A DNA stretch of 64,000 bases, taken from assembly GCA_024233115.1 (NCBI GenBank), contig JACKQB010000004.1, forward strand, positions 603,367-667,366, in the 5' to 3' direction. The notes under the pieces are model-generated. The model was not told the DNA's origin. It worked only from the letters and a program-made list of their open reading frames with translations, and searched no databases. Source of the DNA: Akkermansiaceae bacterium (GTDB lineage: Bacteria > Verrucomicrobiota > Verrucomicrobiia > Verrucomicrobiales > Akkermansiaceae). This document shows positions 42,753-51,611 of the stretch, one piece after another. A program made the translations under genes and the position numbers. Position 1 is the first letter of the stretch. The number at the start of each line of letters is the position of its first letter.

Positions 42753-43091
42753 ATGTTCTGGAAACGCAAAGTTAAGAATAACACGATTTCTTGTGTGAAC
42801 GGTGAAGAGTATCGTTGGATGTCTGGGGAGACTTTGATCGCTGAATCTGATGTTGATGTAATTCTCCCAGGTGCGTTTCTCGTAGATGGTGTGCCGATTG
42901 GTGAGATAATAGATACTCATGATAAGTTCGATATTGGCTTCCAGAAGGATGAAGACCCCGATTATGAAGGGTTTCTCTATATCTTTCTGAGATTTAAGAA
43001 GGGCGAGCAAGTCACCCTGCACCGGAGCACGGTATTTAGGGTTCACGGTGACGAAGATCGTATTTACCGATTCACCAAAAACTATGCCTAA
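42753..43091 (+). CDS. Hypothetical soluble protein (C86)
   Basis: The 112-residue acidic product has no export signal. It is strand-rich with TISCVNGEEYRWMSGETLIA, DVDVILPGAFLVDGVPIGEI, YEGFLYIFLRFKKGEQVTLH and STVFRVHGDEDRIYRF. The family is not recognised. The TAA stop is part of R'' GCCTAAC. Confidence 0.78.
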   Translation: MFWKRKVKNNTISCVNGEEYRWMSGETLIAESDVDVILPGAFLVDGVPIGEIIDTHDKFDIGFQKDEDPDYEGFLYIFLRFKKGEQVTLHRSTVFRVHGDEDRIYRFTKNYA

Positions 43092-43202
43092 CAAGGCGGT
43101 GCTGACGACCGTTAACCGTTCGTAGTCGAGAGACGTTTTACAGTTAAGGCCATCTAAGATTTTCGACCGTTGACCCACCGGCGGCAGACCTCTACGTTAG
43201 GC
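43086..43202 (+). repeat. attC-86
   Basis: Subfamily V; R'' GCCTAAC, R' GTTAGGC (a full consensus pair). Confidence 0.94.
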
Positions 43203-43218
43203 AATAAATAATAAGAAC

Positions 43219-43602
43219 ATGACACAAATAATAATAGGATGGCTAGTTGGATCTCTAGCTTGCGCGTTTTTCATAGTCCCATGTATAATTATCTTGGTAT
43301 TTGGGATGCCCTTTTCTACACGCTTGAGGAGCATGGGGATAATTGTTGGGAATGGTCCGGTTCCTTCATATTTACTATCGTTAATCATTCTTCCAATTAT
43401 TTACGCCCTGATTACGTGGGGGATGTCGTTGTGGCTTGGCGATAGAATGCTGGCATATTGGATTGGCTCAGGAATATCGTTGTTATTGAGCATCAAGAAG
43501 TGTGGGGCTACACCTGCAAATGTTCAAGAATACATCAGGAATAACCTGAAGCATTTTGATATGGATGCACTAGAGAGACATTTTCCGCAGCAAGAAGAAT
43601 GA
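43219..43602 (+). CDS. Hypothetical multi-pass membrane protein (C87)
   Basis: The 127-residue product has an N-terminal hydrophobic region (IIIGWLVGSLACAFFIVPCI, continuing IILVFGM). Further segments follow (YLLSLIILPIIYALITWGMS and YWIGSGISLLLSI). A polar C-terminal tail (NVQEYIRNNLKHFDMDALER) probably lies in the cytoplasm. No family is recognised. Confidence 0.8.
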   Translation: MTQIIIGWLVGSLACAFFIVPCIIILVFGMPFSTRLRSMGIIVGNGPVPSYLLSLIILPIIYALITWGMSLWLGDRMLAYWIGSGISLLLSIKKCGATPANVQEYIRNNLKHFDMDALERHFPQQEE

Positions 43603-43721
43603 GCCTAACAAGTCGCAGCATCCGACCGCTTACCGCGCTCGACTTCCGCTCGATCACTCACGAAAGACCATTTTAGATTTCTCAGCTGTTGATTAAGCGG
43701 CGGTTGAGCTTTACGTTCGAT
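43603..43721 (+). repeat. attC-87
   Basis: Subfamily I variant with triplet GCA facing AGC (AAGTCGCAGCATCC), one of the few uncompensated changes; R'' GCCTAAC, R' GTTCGAT. Confidence 0.93.
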
Positions 43722-44075
43722 AATAATAATTCGGATTCTACGCATTCAGAATCTCCGGTGGGACATACAAGGGTTTTCGTCGTGATGTTCGGCACCCGAT
43801 TTGGTGAGTTCAGTATCGCTGACTCACATCACCACGGGATCGGTGATGACCTGAAGTGACATTTGATAATTTCCTCGATGGAACACGCAAGGGTTTAGCC
43901 TGGCTGCTCTCCGGGAAGATCCTTCGTTCCTCAGGAACATCCCTGCGATTGCCAGGCGGAACGAAATAGGTGTTTGGTAGATCACGATTCATGGCCGCGC
44001 AACGCTGATGGACACATCCAATGGTTCGGGATCTTCGTTACCCACGGCAGTTTAAAGGCGCATTGATCTGTGTAG
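43716..44075. other. ORF-less cassette body, family F copy 2 (C88)
   Basis: This is 360 bp and nearly identical to C57, with the same AGCCTGGC...GCCAGGCG repeat and family A tail. Confidence 0.78.
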
Positions 44076-44196
44076 ATCGAACAAGGCGATGCATCCGACC
44101 CCTTGTAGCCCCCGACTTCATGATGACTGGCGAGAGCGATCTTGCGTTAATGATTATTGAGCGTTGTCACACGGGCGGTTGATCTTTACGTTCGGC
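44076..44196 (+). repeat. attC-88
   Basis: Subfamily IIIb; R'' ATCGAAC, R' GTTCGGC. Confidence 0.93.
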
Positions 44197-44205
44197 AATA
44201 ATAAT

Positions 44206-44481
44206 ATGAAGACACTGCGGCAAGGCGTAATGCTTATTGGAATATCATTTATGTTATTCATTCTTGGTGGATTTACAGCTATTCCAGCGACTGTAGTGAA
44301 GGCTAAAGATGGATATATTATTCCTGATGATGTTTCGCAGATCGATCATTCTATGTTGGAGGACGATTGGGTAGGTGAGGTTCAGTTGAATTGGTTATCT
44401 TACCTTTTTATCCTATTCTCCATACTGACATTAGTATACTCAGTGATCGTCTGCATTAGATTTTGCAGGGAGAGAAGCTGA
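44206..44481 (+). CDS. Hypothetical two-helix membrane protein (C89)
   Basis: The 91-residue product has helices VMLIGISFMLFILGGFTAI and YLFILFSILTLVYSVIVCI. They flank a loop of about 35 residues (DGYIIPDDVSQIDHSMLEDD), and the end is basic (RFCRERS). No family is recognised. It stops 38 bp before R''. Confidence 0.78.
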   Translation: MKTLRQGVMLIGISFMLFILGGFTAIPATVVKAKDGYIIPDDVSQIDHSMLEDDWVGEVQLNWLSYLFILFSILTLVYSVIVCIRFCRERS

Positions 44482-44518
44482 GAGCCTGTAGTTTTGACCG
44501 CACTTTTCAAAGAATGTG

Positions 44519-44637
44519 GCCGAACAAGGCGCTTCATCCGACCGTTAACCGTTAACGACTTTACATAGATTTAGCGCGAAAGACCCTTTTTAGATTTATC
44601 AAGTTTGACTCACCGGCGGTTGAGCTTTACGTTCGGC
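44519..44637 (+). repeat. attC-89
   Basis: Subfamily II with a GAGCTTTACG right arm; R'' GCCGAAC, R' GTTCGGC. Confidence 0.95.
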
Positions 44638-44646
44638 AATAATAAT

Positions 44647-44940
44647 ATGAATCCAAGTGACATGTTATATGGGCGCAAGCTCTCATCGTGTGAGCGAAGA
44701 TTTCTCAGTATTGCTGTCTGGTTAACACCCGTAATACTGATATTTACGCTCTTTTTTTCGGCTCGAATGAGGCATCATGCGCATGGTGAAGTTTACCGAG
44801 CTATTGTGCTAATATGTTGGTCTGTAGTTCACACCTGGATACTGTTTCGATCATACTTTACGATAAAGAGCATGTGGAGAGTTTTACTGGTGCTGCCGAT
44901 AATATTCAATATCCTATTGTTGTTGGCGATATGCATGTAG
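44647..44940 (+). CDS. Hypothetical three-helix membrane protein (C90)
   Basis: The 97-residue product is almost entirely hydrophobic after a short polar start (NPSDMLYGRKLSSCERR). Its segments are FLSIAVWLTPVILIFTLFF, AIVLICWSVVHTWILF and WRVLLVLPIIFNILLLLAI. A histidine-rich turn (RMRHHAHGE) lies between the first two. No family is recognised. Confidence 0.78.
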   Translation: MNPSDMLYGRKLSSCERRFLSIAVWLTPVILIFTLFFSARMRHHAHGEVYRAIVLICWSVVHTWILFRSYFTIKSMWRVLLVLPIIFNILLLLAICM

Positions 44941-44973
44941 TAACGGTGACTCTATGATTGAAGAAAGAATGTG

Positions 44974-45092
44974 GCCGAACAAGTCGCTGCATCCGACCGC
45001 TAACCGCGCTCGACTTCCGCTCGGGTTTACAGGAAACAACCATGCTTAGCCTATGACTGTTGACCCGACGGCGGTTGAGCTTTACGTTCGGC
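44974..45092 (+). repeat. attC-90
   Basis: Subfamily I; R'' GCCGAAC, R' GTTCGGC. Confidence 0.95.
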
Positions 45093-45109
45093 AATAATAA
45101 GAAAAAACT

Positions 45110-45541
45110 ATGAAAACATATACTACAATAATATTAATAGCGTTGATGACCATTTGTAATGCTGGCGAAACAGTGAAATGGAATGCCATAGCCGCAAAAC
45201 TAGTTGGTACTTGGGGTGAAGGTAAGTTTGTGCTTCACAAGAATACGCCAAAGGATACTCCTATCCCTAATGTAACCTTTGAATTGATTATAAGACCCGA
45301 TGGGACTGCCACAATGACCGCAGGTAAAGATGGAGTTAAGGGGGCCGCATCCGAACATCGTTACGCTATTTCAAAAGATATCATCGTATTATATGATCTT
45401 AAGAACCAGACTTCAGATTGGACTAATACTTTTAAGTGGCGCATAAGAAACGAAAAACTGGAGCTGGATTTTCTTAGTAATATTGGAGCTACCCTCGTGC
45501 TCAAGAAAGTGGCCGAACAAGGCGGAGCATCCGACCGTTAA
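45110..45541 (+). CDS. Hypothetical exported lipocalin-like protein with attC tail, copy 2 of 2 (C91)
   Basis: The 143 residues are identical to the product at 26491, including the AEQGGASDR tail. Leader and subfamily VI attC are also the same. The downstream neighbour differs (C54 against C92). Confidence 0.83.
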   Translation: MKTYTTIILIALMTICNAGETVKWNAIAAKLVGTWGEGKFVLHKNTPKDTPIPNVTFELIIRPDGTATMTAGKDGVKGAASEHRYAISKDIIVLYDLKNQTSDWTNTFKWRIRNEKLELDFLSNIGATLVLKKVAEQGGASDR

Positions 45542-45629
45542 CCGTTCGTAGTCCGCAGCCATTTTACAGTTAAGAATTTCACTTGGACCACCACTATTTT
45601 ACACGCGGCGGTTGTCCTCTACGTTCGGC
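45512..45629 (+). repeat. attC-91
   Basis: Subfamily VI; R'' GCCGAAC, R' GTTCGGC. Confidence 0.94.
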
Positions 45630-45685
45630 AATAATTATAATGAATGCATTATTCAGCATCCTCACTCGTATTGCGATGGGTGAAA

Positions 45686-45693
45686 AGATGGAA
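45686..45693. repeat. Target-site duplication, IS copy 2 (left)
   Basis: AGATGGAA, repeated at 47121-47128; the intact cassette C78 has it once. Confidence 0.96.
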
Positions 45694-45772
45694 GGCCGCG
45701 CAATGTTTTTTCTGTAAAAGTGGCTGATGGCTTTTGTTGAAGATTCGGTTTTTGTTTCTGTTTGTTTTTTTG

Positions 45773-46945
45773 TTAGTTGAGCTTGAGGTAGGATTTTCCT
45801 GTTTCCCAAGTCTCGGAGATTTCGACCAATACAGCGGTCACGAGCCGCAGTAGCGAGTCTTCGTTTGGAAAGAGTCCGACGACCCGAGTGCGGCGTTTGA
45901 TCTGGCTGTTGAGTGTTTCGCAGGCATTGGATGTGCGCAAGCGCTTGCGATGTGCCTCAGGCAAGGTAAACACGGCAAAACCTTCAGGAATGTTCTCTTC
46001 GGCCCAGGCTGCGAGCTTTGGCTGGTCTTTGCGATAAGTGTTGACGAAGTCCTTGAGGCGTTCTTCTGCGTGCTCCCGACTGTCTGCATTGAAAACGGCT
46101 CGCAGATCTGCCGCGACCTTGCTTTTGAGGTGCTGTTTGGTGATGTAGTTCTGGGCGTTCTGCTGAAGGTGGAACTGGCAGCGTTGCCACGGACTGGCAT
46201 TGAACGTGGCTTTGAGGGCTGCCCTGAGACCTGTGTGTGCATCGGATGTGATCATGTCGGGAATGCCGATGCCGCGCTCCTTGAGGTCGGTCAGGAACTC
46301 TCGCCAATGAATCTCTGCCTCGGAGAGGGCGCAGGAGACGCCAAGGATCATGCGTTTGCCGTCGTCACGTCTCACCCCGATGGCTTTCAAGGTGGCGCAA
46401 TCCCTTACAGTGCCGTCGATGCGGACCTTGTAGTAGGTGGCGTCGAGCAGCAGATAGGCGACTTCGGGTAGAGGGCGTGAACGCCATTTTTTGAACTCGG
46501 CATCAAGCTCAGAGGTGAGCTTGGAGACCTGTGCTGATGAAACGTCAAAGCCGCAAAGTCCCTTCATGACCTGGGTGACACGGCGTGTACTGACTCCCTG
46601 CACATACATGGTGGCGATGGCGGCCTTGAGTGATCGGTCACTGCGCGAACCCTTCTCAAGCAGTGAGGTGCGGAATGTCGTGTCACTGTCACGAACCTGG
46701 GGAACCTGCAGGTTGATTTTGCCTACGGCAGTCTGGAAGGACCTCGGCTTGAAACCGTTGGCATATCCATTGCGCTCAACGGCGTCCCTTTCATAGGGGG
46801 CGGCTCCGATGTGGTGGATGCGCTCAAGCAGCATGGCGGTGTTCATGAGGAGTTCAGCGATCTTTGAGAGACTGTTTTCGAGTCCGTCGGCGAGAAGAAG
46901 GTTGATGATTTCGTCGTTATGGCTAGGATGTGTCTGTTCGTTCAT
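45773..46945 (-). CDS. IS256-family transposase (copy 2)
   Basis: The 390 residues are identical to the transposase at 13619, with the D168, D235 and E343 positions intact. It is transcribed against the cassette genes, so read-through from it would be antisense to upstream cassettes. Confidence 0.95.
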   Translation of the reverse strand: MNEQTHPSHNDEIINLLLADGLENSLSKIAELLMNTAMLLERIHHIGAAPYERDAVERNGYANGFKPRSFQTAVGKINLQVPQVRDSDTTFRTSLLEKGSRSDRSLKAAIATMYVQGVSTRRVTQVMKGLCGFDVSSAQVSKLTSELDAEFKKWRSRPLPEVAYLLLDATYYKVRIDGTVRDCATLKAIGVRRDDGKRMILGVSCALSEAEIHWREFLTDLKERGIGIPDMITSDAHTGLRAALKATFNASPWQRCQFHLQQNAQNYITKQHLKSKVAADLRAVFNADSREHAEERLKDFVNTYRKDQPKLAAWAEENIPEGFAVFTLPEAHRKRLRTSNACETLNSQIKRRTRVVGLFPNEDSLLRLVTAVLVEISETWETGKSYLKLN

Positions 46946-47024
46946 TGCTTTTGTTTGGTTGTGTTAGAACCTTCATTCAAAAGCATTGGGCGGACGCTGG
47001 CAACCCCTGAGGGGGGATGGCGCG

Positions 47025-47077
47025 CCGCCGCAACGGCAGCCGATTCCGCTACGCTCCATCGCCTGCCGTTGCGGCGG
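47025..47077 (-). terminator. Strong hairpin in IS copy 2
   Basis: This is the same 15-bp stem (CCGCCGCAACGGCAG) as in copy 1, upstream of the transposase. Confidence 0.5.
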
Positions 47078-47120
47078 GGTCAGGGTATAGCAGCTTTTAC
47101 AGACAAATATTTACACTACC

Positions 47121-47128
47121 AGATGGAA
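47121..47128. repeat. Target-site duplication, IS copy 2 (right)
   Basis: AGATGGAA, carrying the ATG that may restart translation of the split gene. Confidence 0.96.
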
Positions 47129-47428
47129 TCTTCGACCAAGCGAGATACCGCGCATTGGCTTGGTTCATTTGCTATCTTACCGATATGGATACTGGGTTCT
47201 TCGGCTCTGATGCGCCGGTTGAACCGGATCTGGGATGGATACATTACAGACCATGCATGGTGCCTGATATTGTTCGCGATTCTGGCATTTCTGCTGCTCT
47301 TAATACTCTGTTTGGCTATAACCAGAGTTTTCCTTTATCGACCGCTTGCATTGATACTTTTAGCTGTAATCACATGGAGTGGTTGTTTCTGGTTTGTTTG
47401 TGCGAAGCTCACGTAAGCGAAGAAAGTG

Positions 47429-47545
47429 GCCGAACAAGTCGCTGCATCCGACCGTTAACCGTTTTCGACTTCACACAGTTTTACAGCAATCATCCGTTTG
47501 TGGTTTGTGTCGTTTACACACCGGCGGTTGAGCTTTACGTTCGAT
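47429..47545 (+). repeat. attC-92
   Basis: Subfamily I; R'' GCCGAAC, R' GTTCGAT. Confidence 0.95.
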
Positions 47546-47900
47546 AATAATAATTCGGATTCTACGCATTCAGGATCTCCGGTGGGACATACAAGGGTTT
47601 TCGTCGTGATGTTCGGCACCCGATTTGGCGAGTTCAGTATCGCTGACTCACATCACCACGGGATCGGTGATGACGTGAAGTGACATTTGATAATTTCCTC
47701 GATGGAACGCGCAAGGGTTTAGCCTGGCTGCTCTCCGGGAAGATCCTTCGTTCCTCAGGAACATCCCTGCGATTGCCAGGCGGAACGAAAGAGGATGTTT
47801 GGTAGATCACGATTCATGGCCGCGCAACGCTGATGGACACATCCAATGGTTCTGGATCTTCGTTACCCACGGCAGTTTAAAGGCGCATTGATCTGTGTAG
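47540..47900. other. ORF-less cassette body, family F copy 3 (C93)
   Basis: This is 361 bp. It has one extra base (GAGGATGTTTGG) relative to the other copies, plus scattered substitutions. Confidence 0.78.
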
Positions 47901-48021
47901 ATCGAACAAGGCGATGCATCCGACCCCTTGTAGCCCCCGACTTCATGATGTCTGGCGAGAGCGATCTTGCGTTAATGATTATTGATCGTTGTCACACGGG
48001 CGGTTGATCTTTACGTTAGGC
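47901..48021 (+). repeat. attC-93
   Basis: Subfamily IIIb; R'' ATCGAAC, R' GTTAGGC. Confidence 0.93.
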
Positions 48022-48033
48022 AATAATAAGAGC

Positions 48034-48432
48034 ATGACATCCTTACTGAAAAATATCGTTTGTTTAACTCTATTAACGCTTACCAGCTGTCATACTAAGG
48101 ACGAAGTCGTAGTACCGTCGACTGGTTATTCATATGTGTTGCGGTTCGATAAAAATATCGATCAAGCATCTAAGGAGAGGTTAAGCCTTCATCTAGGAAA
48201 TTACGCAGGGCCAAATAATATAGTGAGCTATTCCAACTCGACTTCGGGTAATTCAATTATATCGCTGAATATTGTTAAGCCAGAAGATCCCAGGCCCGGG
48301 CGGTCCTATAAAGATTATTACCAAGATAGAATGTCTGACCTAAGGGCTCATATTCAAGCCGAGAGATTGCATTTCGTGTATGATCTTACTATCGTCGATT
48401 CTAAAGGTTCTCAATATATTGAAGCGCCGTGA
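48034..48432 (+). CDS. Hypothetical lipoprotein (C94)
   Basis: The 132-residue product has a lipoprotein signal (LLKNIVCLTLLTLTSC, canonical lipobox LTSC at Cys19). The mature domain contains GYSYVLRFDKNIDQASKERL, SNSTSGNSIISLNIVKPEDP and a C-terminal LHFVYDLTIVDSKGSQYI. This suggests a small alpha/beta fold. No family is recognised. Confidence 0.83.
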   Translation: MTSLLKNIVCLTLLTLTSCHTKDEVVVPSTGYSYVLRFDKNIDQASKERLSLHLGNYAGPNNIVSYSNSTSGNSIISLNIVKPEDPRPGRSYKDYYQDRMSDLRAHIQAERLHFVYDLTIVDSKGSQYIEAP

Positions 48433-48438
48433 ATAACA

Positions 48439-48555
48439 GCCTAACAAGTCGCTGCATCCGACAGCTAACCGTCCCACAGTCGCGGAGATCACACGCGAAA
48501 AACCCATATAAATATTCAACGGTTGTTTCAGCTGCGGTTGAGCTATACGTTCGGC
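48439..48555 (+). repeat. attC-94
   Basis: Subfamily I with a GAGCTATACG right arm and CCGACAGCTAACC; R'' GCCTAAC, R' GTTCGGC. Confidence 0.94.
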
Positions 48556-48568
48556 AATAATAAGAAGA

Positions 48569-49015
48569 ATGAGTGCATCAAAGGTCAAAGTTGCAATTGC
48601 TTTATTCGTGGTAATATTTGTTGCTCTGCCTATTTCCTTTGTCGTGTATTATGGCGATGTTAACCACTATGTGGAGCTTGATGAGTTAGCACAGGACTAC
48701 GAGGCTAACCCATCAGAAGACCGATTGAGAGATTTTCTGAATTATCCATCAGACGGAGCATACGCATACTACCATATGGCTTTAGTCGGTGAGGCATTTT
48801 CCCAGAATCCTAGACTATTTCAGAAGGTTGCTCAGGACCTGAAGACTGACCGTGAGGTCTATTGGATGCATTCGATAGCTTCCTACGGTGACGGAGTATT
48901 TGAGCATTATCCTGAGCTCGAACCGTCTGGTTTTGATCGTCAGTTAGAGGGCAATCAGCACTGGTTGGCTGCACACAAAAATGTGGCCGAACAAGGCGCT
49001 TCATCCGACCGTTAA
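48569..49015 (+). CDS. Hypothetical membrane-anchored protein with attC tail (C95)
   Basis: The 148-residue product has an N-terminal anchor (VAIALFVVIFVALPISFVVYY). A mostly helical extracytoplasmic part follows (VELDELAQDYEANPSEDRLR, YAYYHMALVGEAFSQNPRLF, QDLKTDREVYWMHSIASYGD). It carries the attC-encoded AEQGASSDR, here on the outside of the membrane. No family is recognised. Confidence 0.82.
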   Translation: MSASKVKVAIALFVVIFVALPISFVVYYGDVNHYVELDELAQDYEANPSEDRLRDFLNYPSDGAYAYYHMALVGEAFSQNPRLFQKVAQDLKTDREVYWMHSIASYGDGVFEHYPELEPSGFDRQLEGNQHWLAAHKNVAEQGASSDR

Positions 49016-49104
49016 CCGTCCGACAGTTTGCGCCAGGCGGCTTGTTGACGACCATTTCAGGTTTTCGACGGTTGACCCACCGGCGGTTGAGCTCTACGTT
49101 AGGC
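48986..49104 (+). repeat. attC-95
   Basis: Subfamily II; R'' GCCGAAC, R' GTTAGGC. Confidence 0.95.
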
Positions 49105-49111
49105 AATAATA

Positions 49112-49552
49112 ATGAAGAAAGCGGTAGGCATAATCATACTTATCTTGGGCGTGTTATTTGTAGTAACGTTCACGATTGGTGAAGAACGTCATGGATCATT
49201 CAAGGTTCCGGTAAAGATTAAGTCAGATAAATTGATCGTTGATGCAGAATACAAGCTAGTCGATGACGATGAAGGGATGGATAACGATTCCATCCGGTGG
49301 AGAGATCTTGATTCAAATAAGTGGATGGGTAATAGCCGAACCAAAGATCGATATTTCGCTGAGATATTCTACATTAAGATTGGCAGTAAATCGCTTCTTG
49401 CTGGTGAGACAGCCAAATATATATGCGCCAAAAACCTTTGTGTGAGGTTGATCTTTGATGACGGCAGCCAATTGACTCTGCTGATTCCGCTGCATATACC
49501 TAATGACGAAAGGGCAATTCATATTGATGCAACAGACAAAAAATCAGCCTAA
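49112..49552 (+). CDS. Hypothetical membrane-anchored protein (C96)
   Basis: The 146-residue product has an N-terminal anchor or signal (VGIIILILGVLFVVTFTIG). A beta-sandwich-like domain follows (FKVPVKIKSDKLIVDAEYKL, YFAEIFYIKIGSKSLLAGET, NLCVRLIFDDGSQLTLLIPL). Two nearby cysteines (ICAKNLC) could pair. The TAA stop is inside R'' GCCTAAC. No family is recognised. Confidence 0.82.
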   Translation: MKKAVGIIILILGVLFVVTFTIGEERHGSFKVPVKIKSDKLIVDAEYKLVDDDEGMDNDSIRWRDLDSNKWMGNSRTKDRYFAEIFYIKIGSKSLLAGETAKYICAKNLCVRLIFDDGSQLTLLIPLHIPNDERAIHIDATDKKSA

Positions 49553-49667
49553 CAAGTCGCTGCATCCGACCGCTAACCTGCTCGAAGTCGATGGCGTAGT
49601 TTAGATTTCAAGTTGCTCAAAGATTTGCCCTTTCGGTTTGGGCGGTCGGTTGAGCTTTACGTTCGAC
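49547..49667 (+). repeat. attC-96
   Basis: Subfamily I with a distinct apex (TTTCGGTTTGGGCGGTCGG); R'' GCCTAAC, R' GTTCGAC. Confidence 0.95.
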
Positions 49668-49678
49668 AATAATAAGAA

Positions 49679-50005
49679 ATGAATATCACCTCTATCATTG
49701 GTATTGCCGCGACCGTTTTGGCACTCCTAGCCTGTTTGGGTGTAGCATATACATACTATCGTGATGCTAGATCGAAGGAAGAGTCCCGTCTTATTCTTTT
49801 TGCTGCCAGTGTTTGTGTGCCGGTGGTGGTTTCTTTATTTGCGATAACCTATTTTCTGGAGATCCCTGGCATGTATGCAGTTATGTTAGGTGTTGCCATT
49901 ATTTTTTGCCGTTTAGCTAGTCGCAAGATCACAAAGCTACGTGTAGCAGGGCGTCAGGTTGGCGTGACGGCATCGAGGCATGATAAGGGTAAATCCCAAG
50001 AATAG
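49679..50005 (+). CDS. Hypothetical three-helix membrane protein (C97)
   Basis: The 108-residue product has segments IIGIAATVLALLACLGVAY, LFAASVCVPVVVSLFAITYF and GMYAVMLGVAIIFCRLA. A basic cytoplasmic-type tail follows (SRKITKLRVAGRQ, SRHDKGKSQE). No family is recognised. The cassette start TTCGAC is matched by R'' GTCGAAC. Confidence 0.8.
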   Translation: MNITSIIGIAATVLALLACLGVAYTYYRDARSKEESRLILFAASVCVPVVVSLFAITYFLEIPGMYAVMLGVAIIFCRLASRKITKLRVAGRQVGVTASRHDKGKSQE

Positions 50006-50007
50006 TG

Positions 50008-50126
50008 GTCGAACAAGTCGCTGCATCCGACCGCTAACCGCGCTCGACTTCCGCTCGGTCACTCACGAAAGACCATTTTAGATTTCTCAGCGGTTGATTC
50101 GGCGGCGGTTGAGCTTTACGTTCGAT
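50008..50126 (+). repeat. attC-97
   Basis: Subfamily I; R'' GTCGAAC, R' GTTCGAT. Confidence 0.95.
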
Positions 50127-50441
50127 AATTATTGATTCTTCGTGTTCAGTATTGCCCTGGGGCATCGCCGATATGCCGTTATTGTTGAATGATTTTGGAT
50201 CGATGAACGCTTCCGGGAACGGCTTGAGTTTCCAGCTCATTTGAATCGATATTGATGGTTTGGTTTTCGTTCGCTGCCATTGATAACGTTTTAGAAGAAT
50301 CTGTCGTGAATGGTTTGGATTGGTTTCGCATTCCTTTTTGGGTGTGATGCACGATTCGATTCACGCGGCGGTGATGGACACATCGAATGGTTCAGGATCT
50401 TCGTTACCCACGGCAGTTTAAAGGCGCATTGATCTGTGTTG
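50121..50441. other. ORF-less cassette body, family A copy 7 (C98)
   Basis: This is 321 bp. The terminal hairpin is GATCTGTGTTGATC, as in C55. Confidence 0.8.
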
Positions 50442-50560
50442 ATCGAACAAGGCGATGCATCCGACCCGTTACCGTTTAATAGTCGGGCATCTGTTTCGGA
50501 GCGTATACCTATTTTCGGTATTTTAACATTGTTCGTAGGCGGTTGATCTTTACGTTCGAC
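50442..50560 (+). repeat. attC-98
   Basis: Subfamily IIIa; R'' ATCGAAC, R' GTTCGAC. Confidence 0.93.
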
Positions 50561-50571
50561 AATAATAATAA

Positions 50572-50892
50572 ATGCCAAGGAAAGCAAAGAGCAGGGGTAA
50601 ATCATCCTTAGTTCGCCTGAATTCTAATCGCTCGATGATCATATGGGCGTTGGTCTTCATTGGGTTTGTTTGGGGTAGTGTCACGATGTGCCTTTGTGGT
50701 CATTTCAGTGCCATGACGCTTTATGTTCTTGGCCCGTTACAACTCATGGCATTATATATTTTATTTCGCGGCCCTAAGTGGGATCGAATAAGTTTAGTCG
50801 TTGCTTTGATCGGAATACTGATCATTTCGTGGATGACGACGGCAGCTATTCTTGATGTTTTATGGGCTGGGCATGAACCTCTCCTAAGATAA
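50572..50892 (+). CDS. Hypothetical three-helix membrane protein (C99)
   Basis: The 106-residue product has a strongly basic N-terminus (PRKAKSRGKSSLVRLNSNRS), which should stay in the cytoplasm. Three helices follow (IIWALVFIGFVWGSVTMCL, MTLYVLGPLQLMALYILF and ISLVVALIGILIISWMTTAA). It ends GHEPLLR. No family is recognised. Confidence 0.8.
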   Translation: MPRKAKSRGKSSLVRLNSNRSMIIWALVFIGFVWGSVTMCLCGHFSAMTLYVLGPLQLMALYILFRGPKWDRISLVVALIGILIISWMTTAAILDVLWAGHEPLLR

Positions 50893-50899
50893 GAATGTG

Positions 50900-51019
50900 G
50901 TCGAACAAGTCGCTGCATCCGACCGCTAACCGCGCTCGACGTCCGCTCGGTCACACGCGAAAGAACCTTTTAAGATTGTTTGACGGTTGCTTCGGCGGCG
51001 GTTGAGCTTTACGTTCGGC
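50900..51019 (+). repeat. attC-99
   Basis: Subfamily I; R'' GTCGAAC, R' GTTCGGC. Confidence 0.95.
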
Positions 51020-51031
51020 AATAATAAAAGA

Positions 51032-51469
51032 ATGGAAGATCTATCATCTATCCTAGGTTGTCCGCAATGCACATTTAACCGATATATGCCGTCGTGGTAT
51101 CTATTTGTTTTTCTGAGGTTTGCGGCTATCGCGTTAGTGACATACAAGCGCCTAGATATTGTTCGCCTCCTGTTTATATTTTTGGCGTTCGAGGTGGCAT
51201 ATTTCTTCGTATGGCGCATGTCCGTTGTTGATGGCTATGCAGAGATTCATGATTTCCTGCCTCGATATGTGTGGGCACCATTTGCAGCTTCAATATACGA
51301 ATCTAGTTTGTTATACATGATTGTGATATTTGGTGTATCACGCATCAAATTTTTTAGAGGCCGTCACACAGAGTTATTTGTGAGATGGAGAGTGCTGTTT
51401 ATACTTCCGCTGTTTGTTCTCATAGCGTTGTTACATGCTATGGTTGCATCGTCTACACCGAGTCACTAA
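51032..51469 (+). CDS. Hypothetical membrane protein with N-terminal CPxC motif (C100)
   Basis: The 145-residue product starts EDLSSILGCPQCTFNRYMPS, a CxxC pair of the type that binds zinc or forms a disulfide. Three or four membrane segments follow: LFVFLRFAAIALVTY, LLFIFLAFEVAYFFVW, LLYMIVIFGVSRI and LFILPLFVLIALLHAMV. The combination is seen in small membrane proteins of unknown role. No family is named. Confidence 0.8.
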   Translation: MEDLSSILGCPQCTFNRYMPSWYLFVFLRFAAIALVTYKRLDIVRLLFIFLAFEVAYFFVWRMSVVDGYAEIHDFLPRYVWAPFAASIYESSLLYMIVIFGVSRIKFFRGRHTELFVRWRVLFILPLFVLIALLHAMVASSTPSH

Positions 51470-51487
51470 CCTATTGCGAGAATAGTG

Positions 51488-51605
51488 GCCGAACAAGGCG
51501 CTTCATCCGACCGTTAACCGTCCGACAGTTTGCGACGGGCGGCTTGCTTATGATCATTTCTCGTTTCTGACATTTACACACCGGCGGTTGAGCTCTACGT
51601 TAGCC
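51488..51605 (+). repeat. attC-100
   Basis: Subfamily II; R'' GCCGAAC, R' GTTAGCC. Confidence 0.95.
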
Positions 51606-51611
51606 AATAAT

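Larger units (their letters stand above)
45694..47120 (-). mobile_element. IS256-family insertion sequence, copy 2
   Basis: The 1427-bp element is in the orientation opposite to the array. Its exact limits are proved by comparison with the uninterrupted cassette at 38646. Confidence 0.96.
45640..47416 (+). pseudogene. Copy of the 38662 membrane-protein gene split by IS256-family insertion (C92)
   Basis: The first 18 codons (45640-45693) are identical to the intact gene and end at MGEKME. The IS follows, and the remaining 95 codons plus stop resume at 47129. Because the 8-bp duplication AGATGGAA contains the internal ATG, the 3' side begins ATGGAATCTTCG (47123). It could still express a 97-residue form lacking only the short polar N-terminus. 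No Shine-Dalgarno precedes that ATG. Confidence 0.9.

Noticed and set aside
14093..46471. 173-, 134- and 107-codon frames inside the transposase genes
   Set aside because: They overlap the intact 390-residue transposase in other frames in all three copies.
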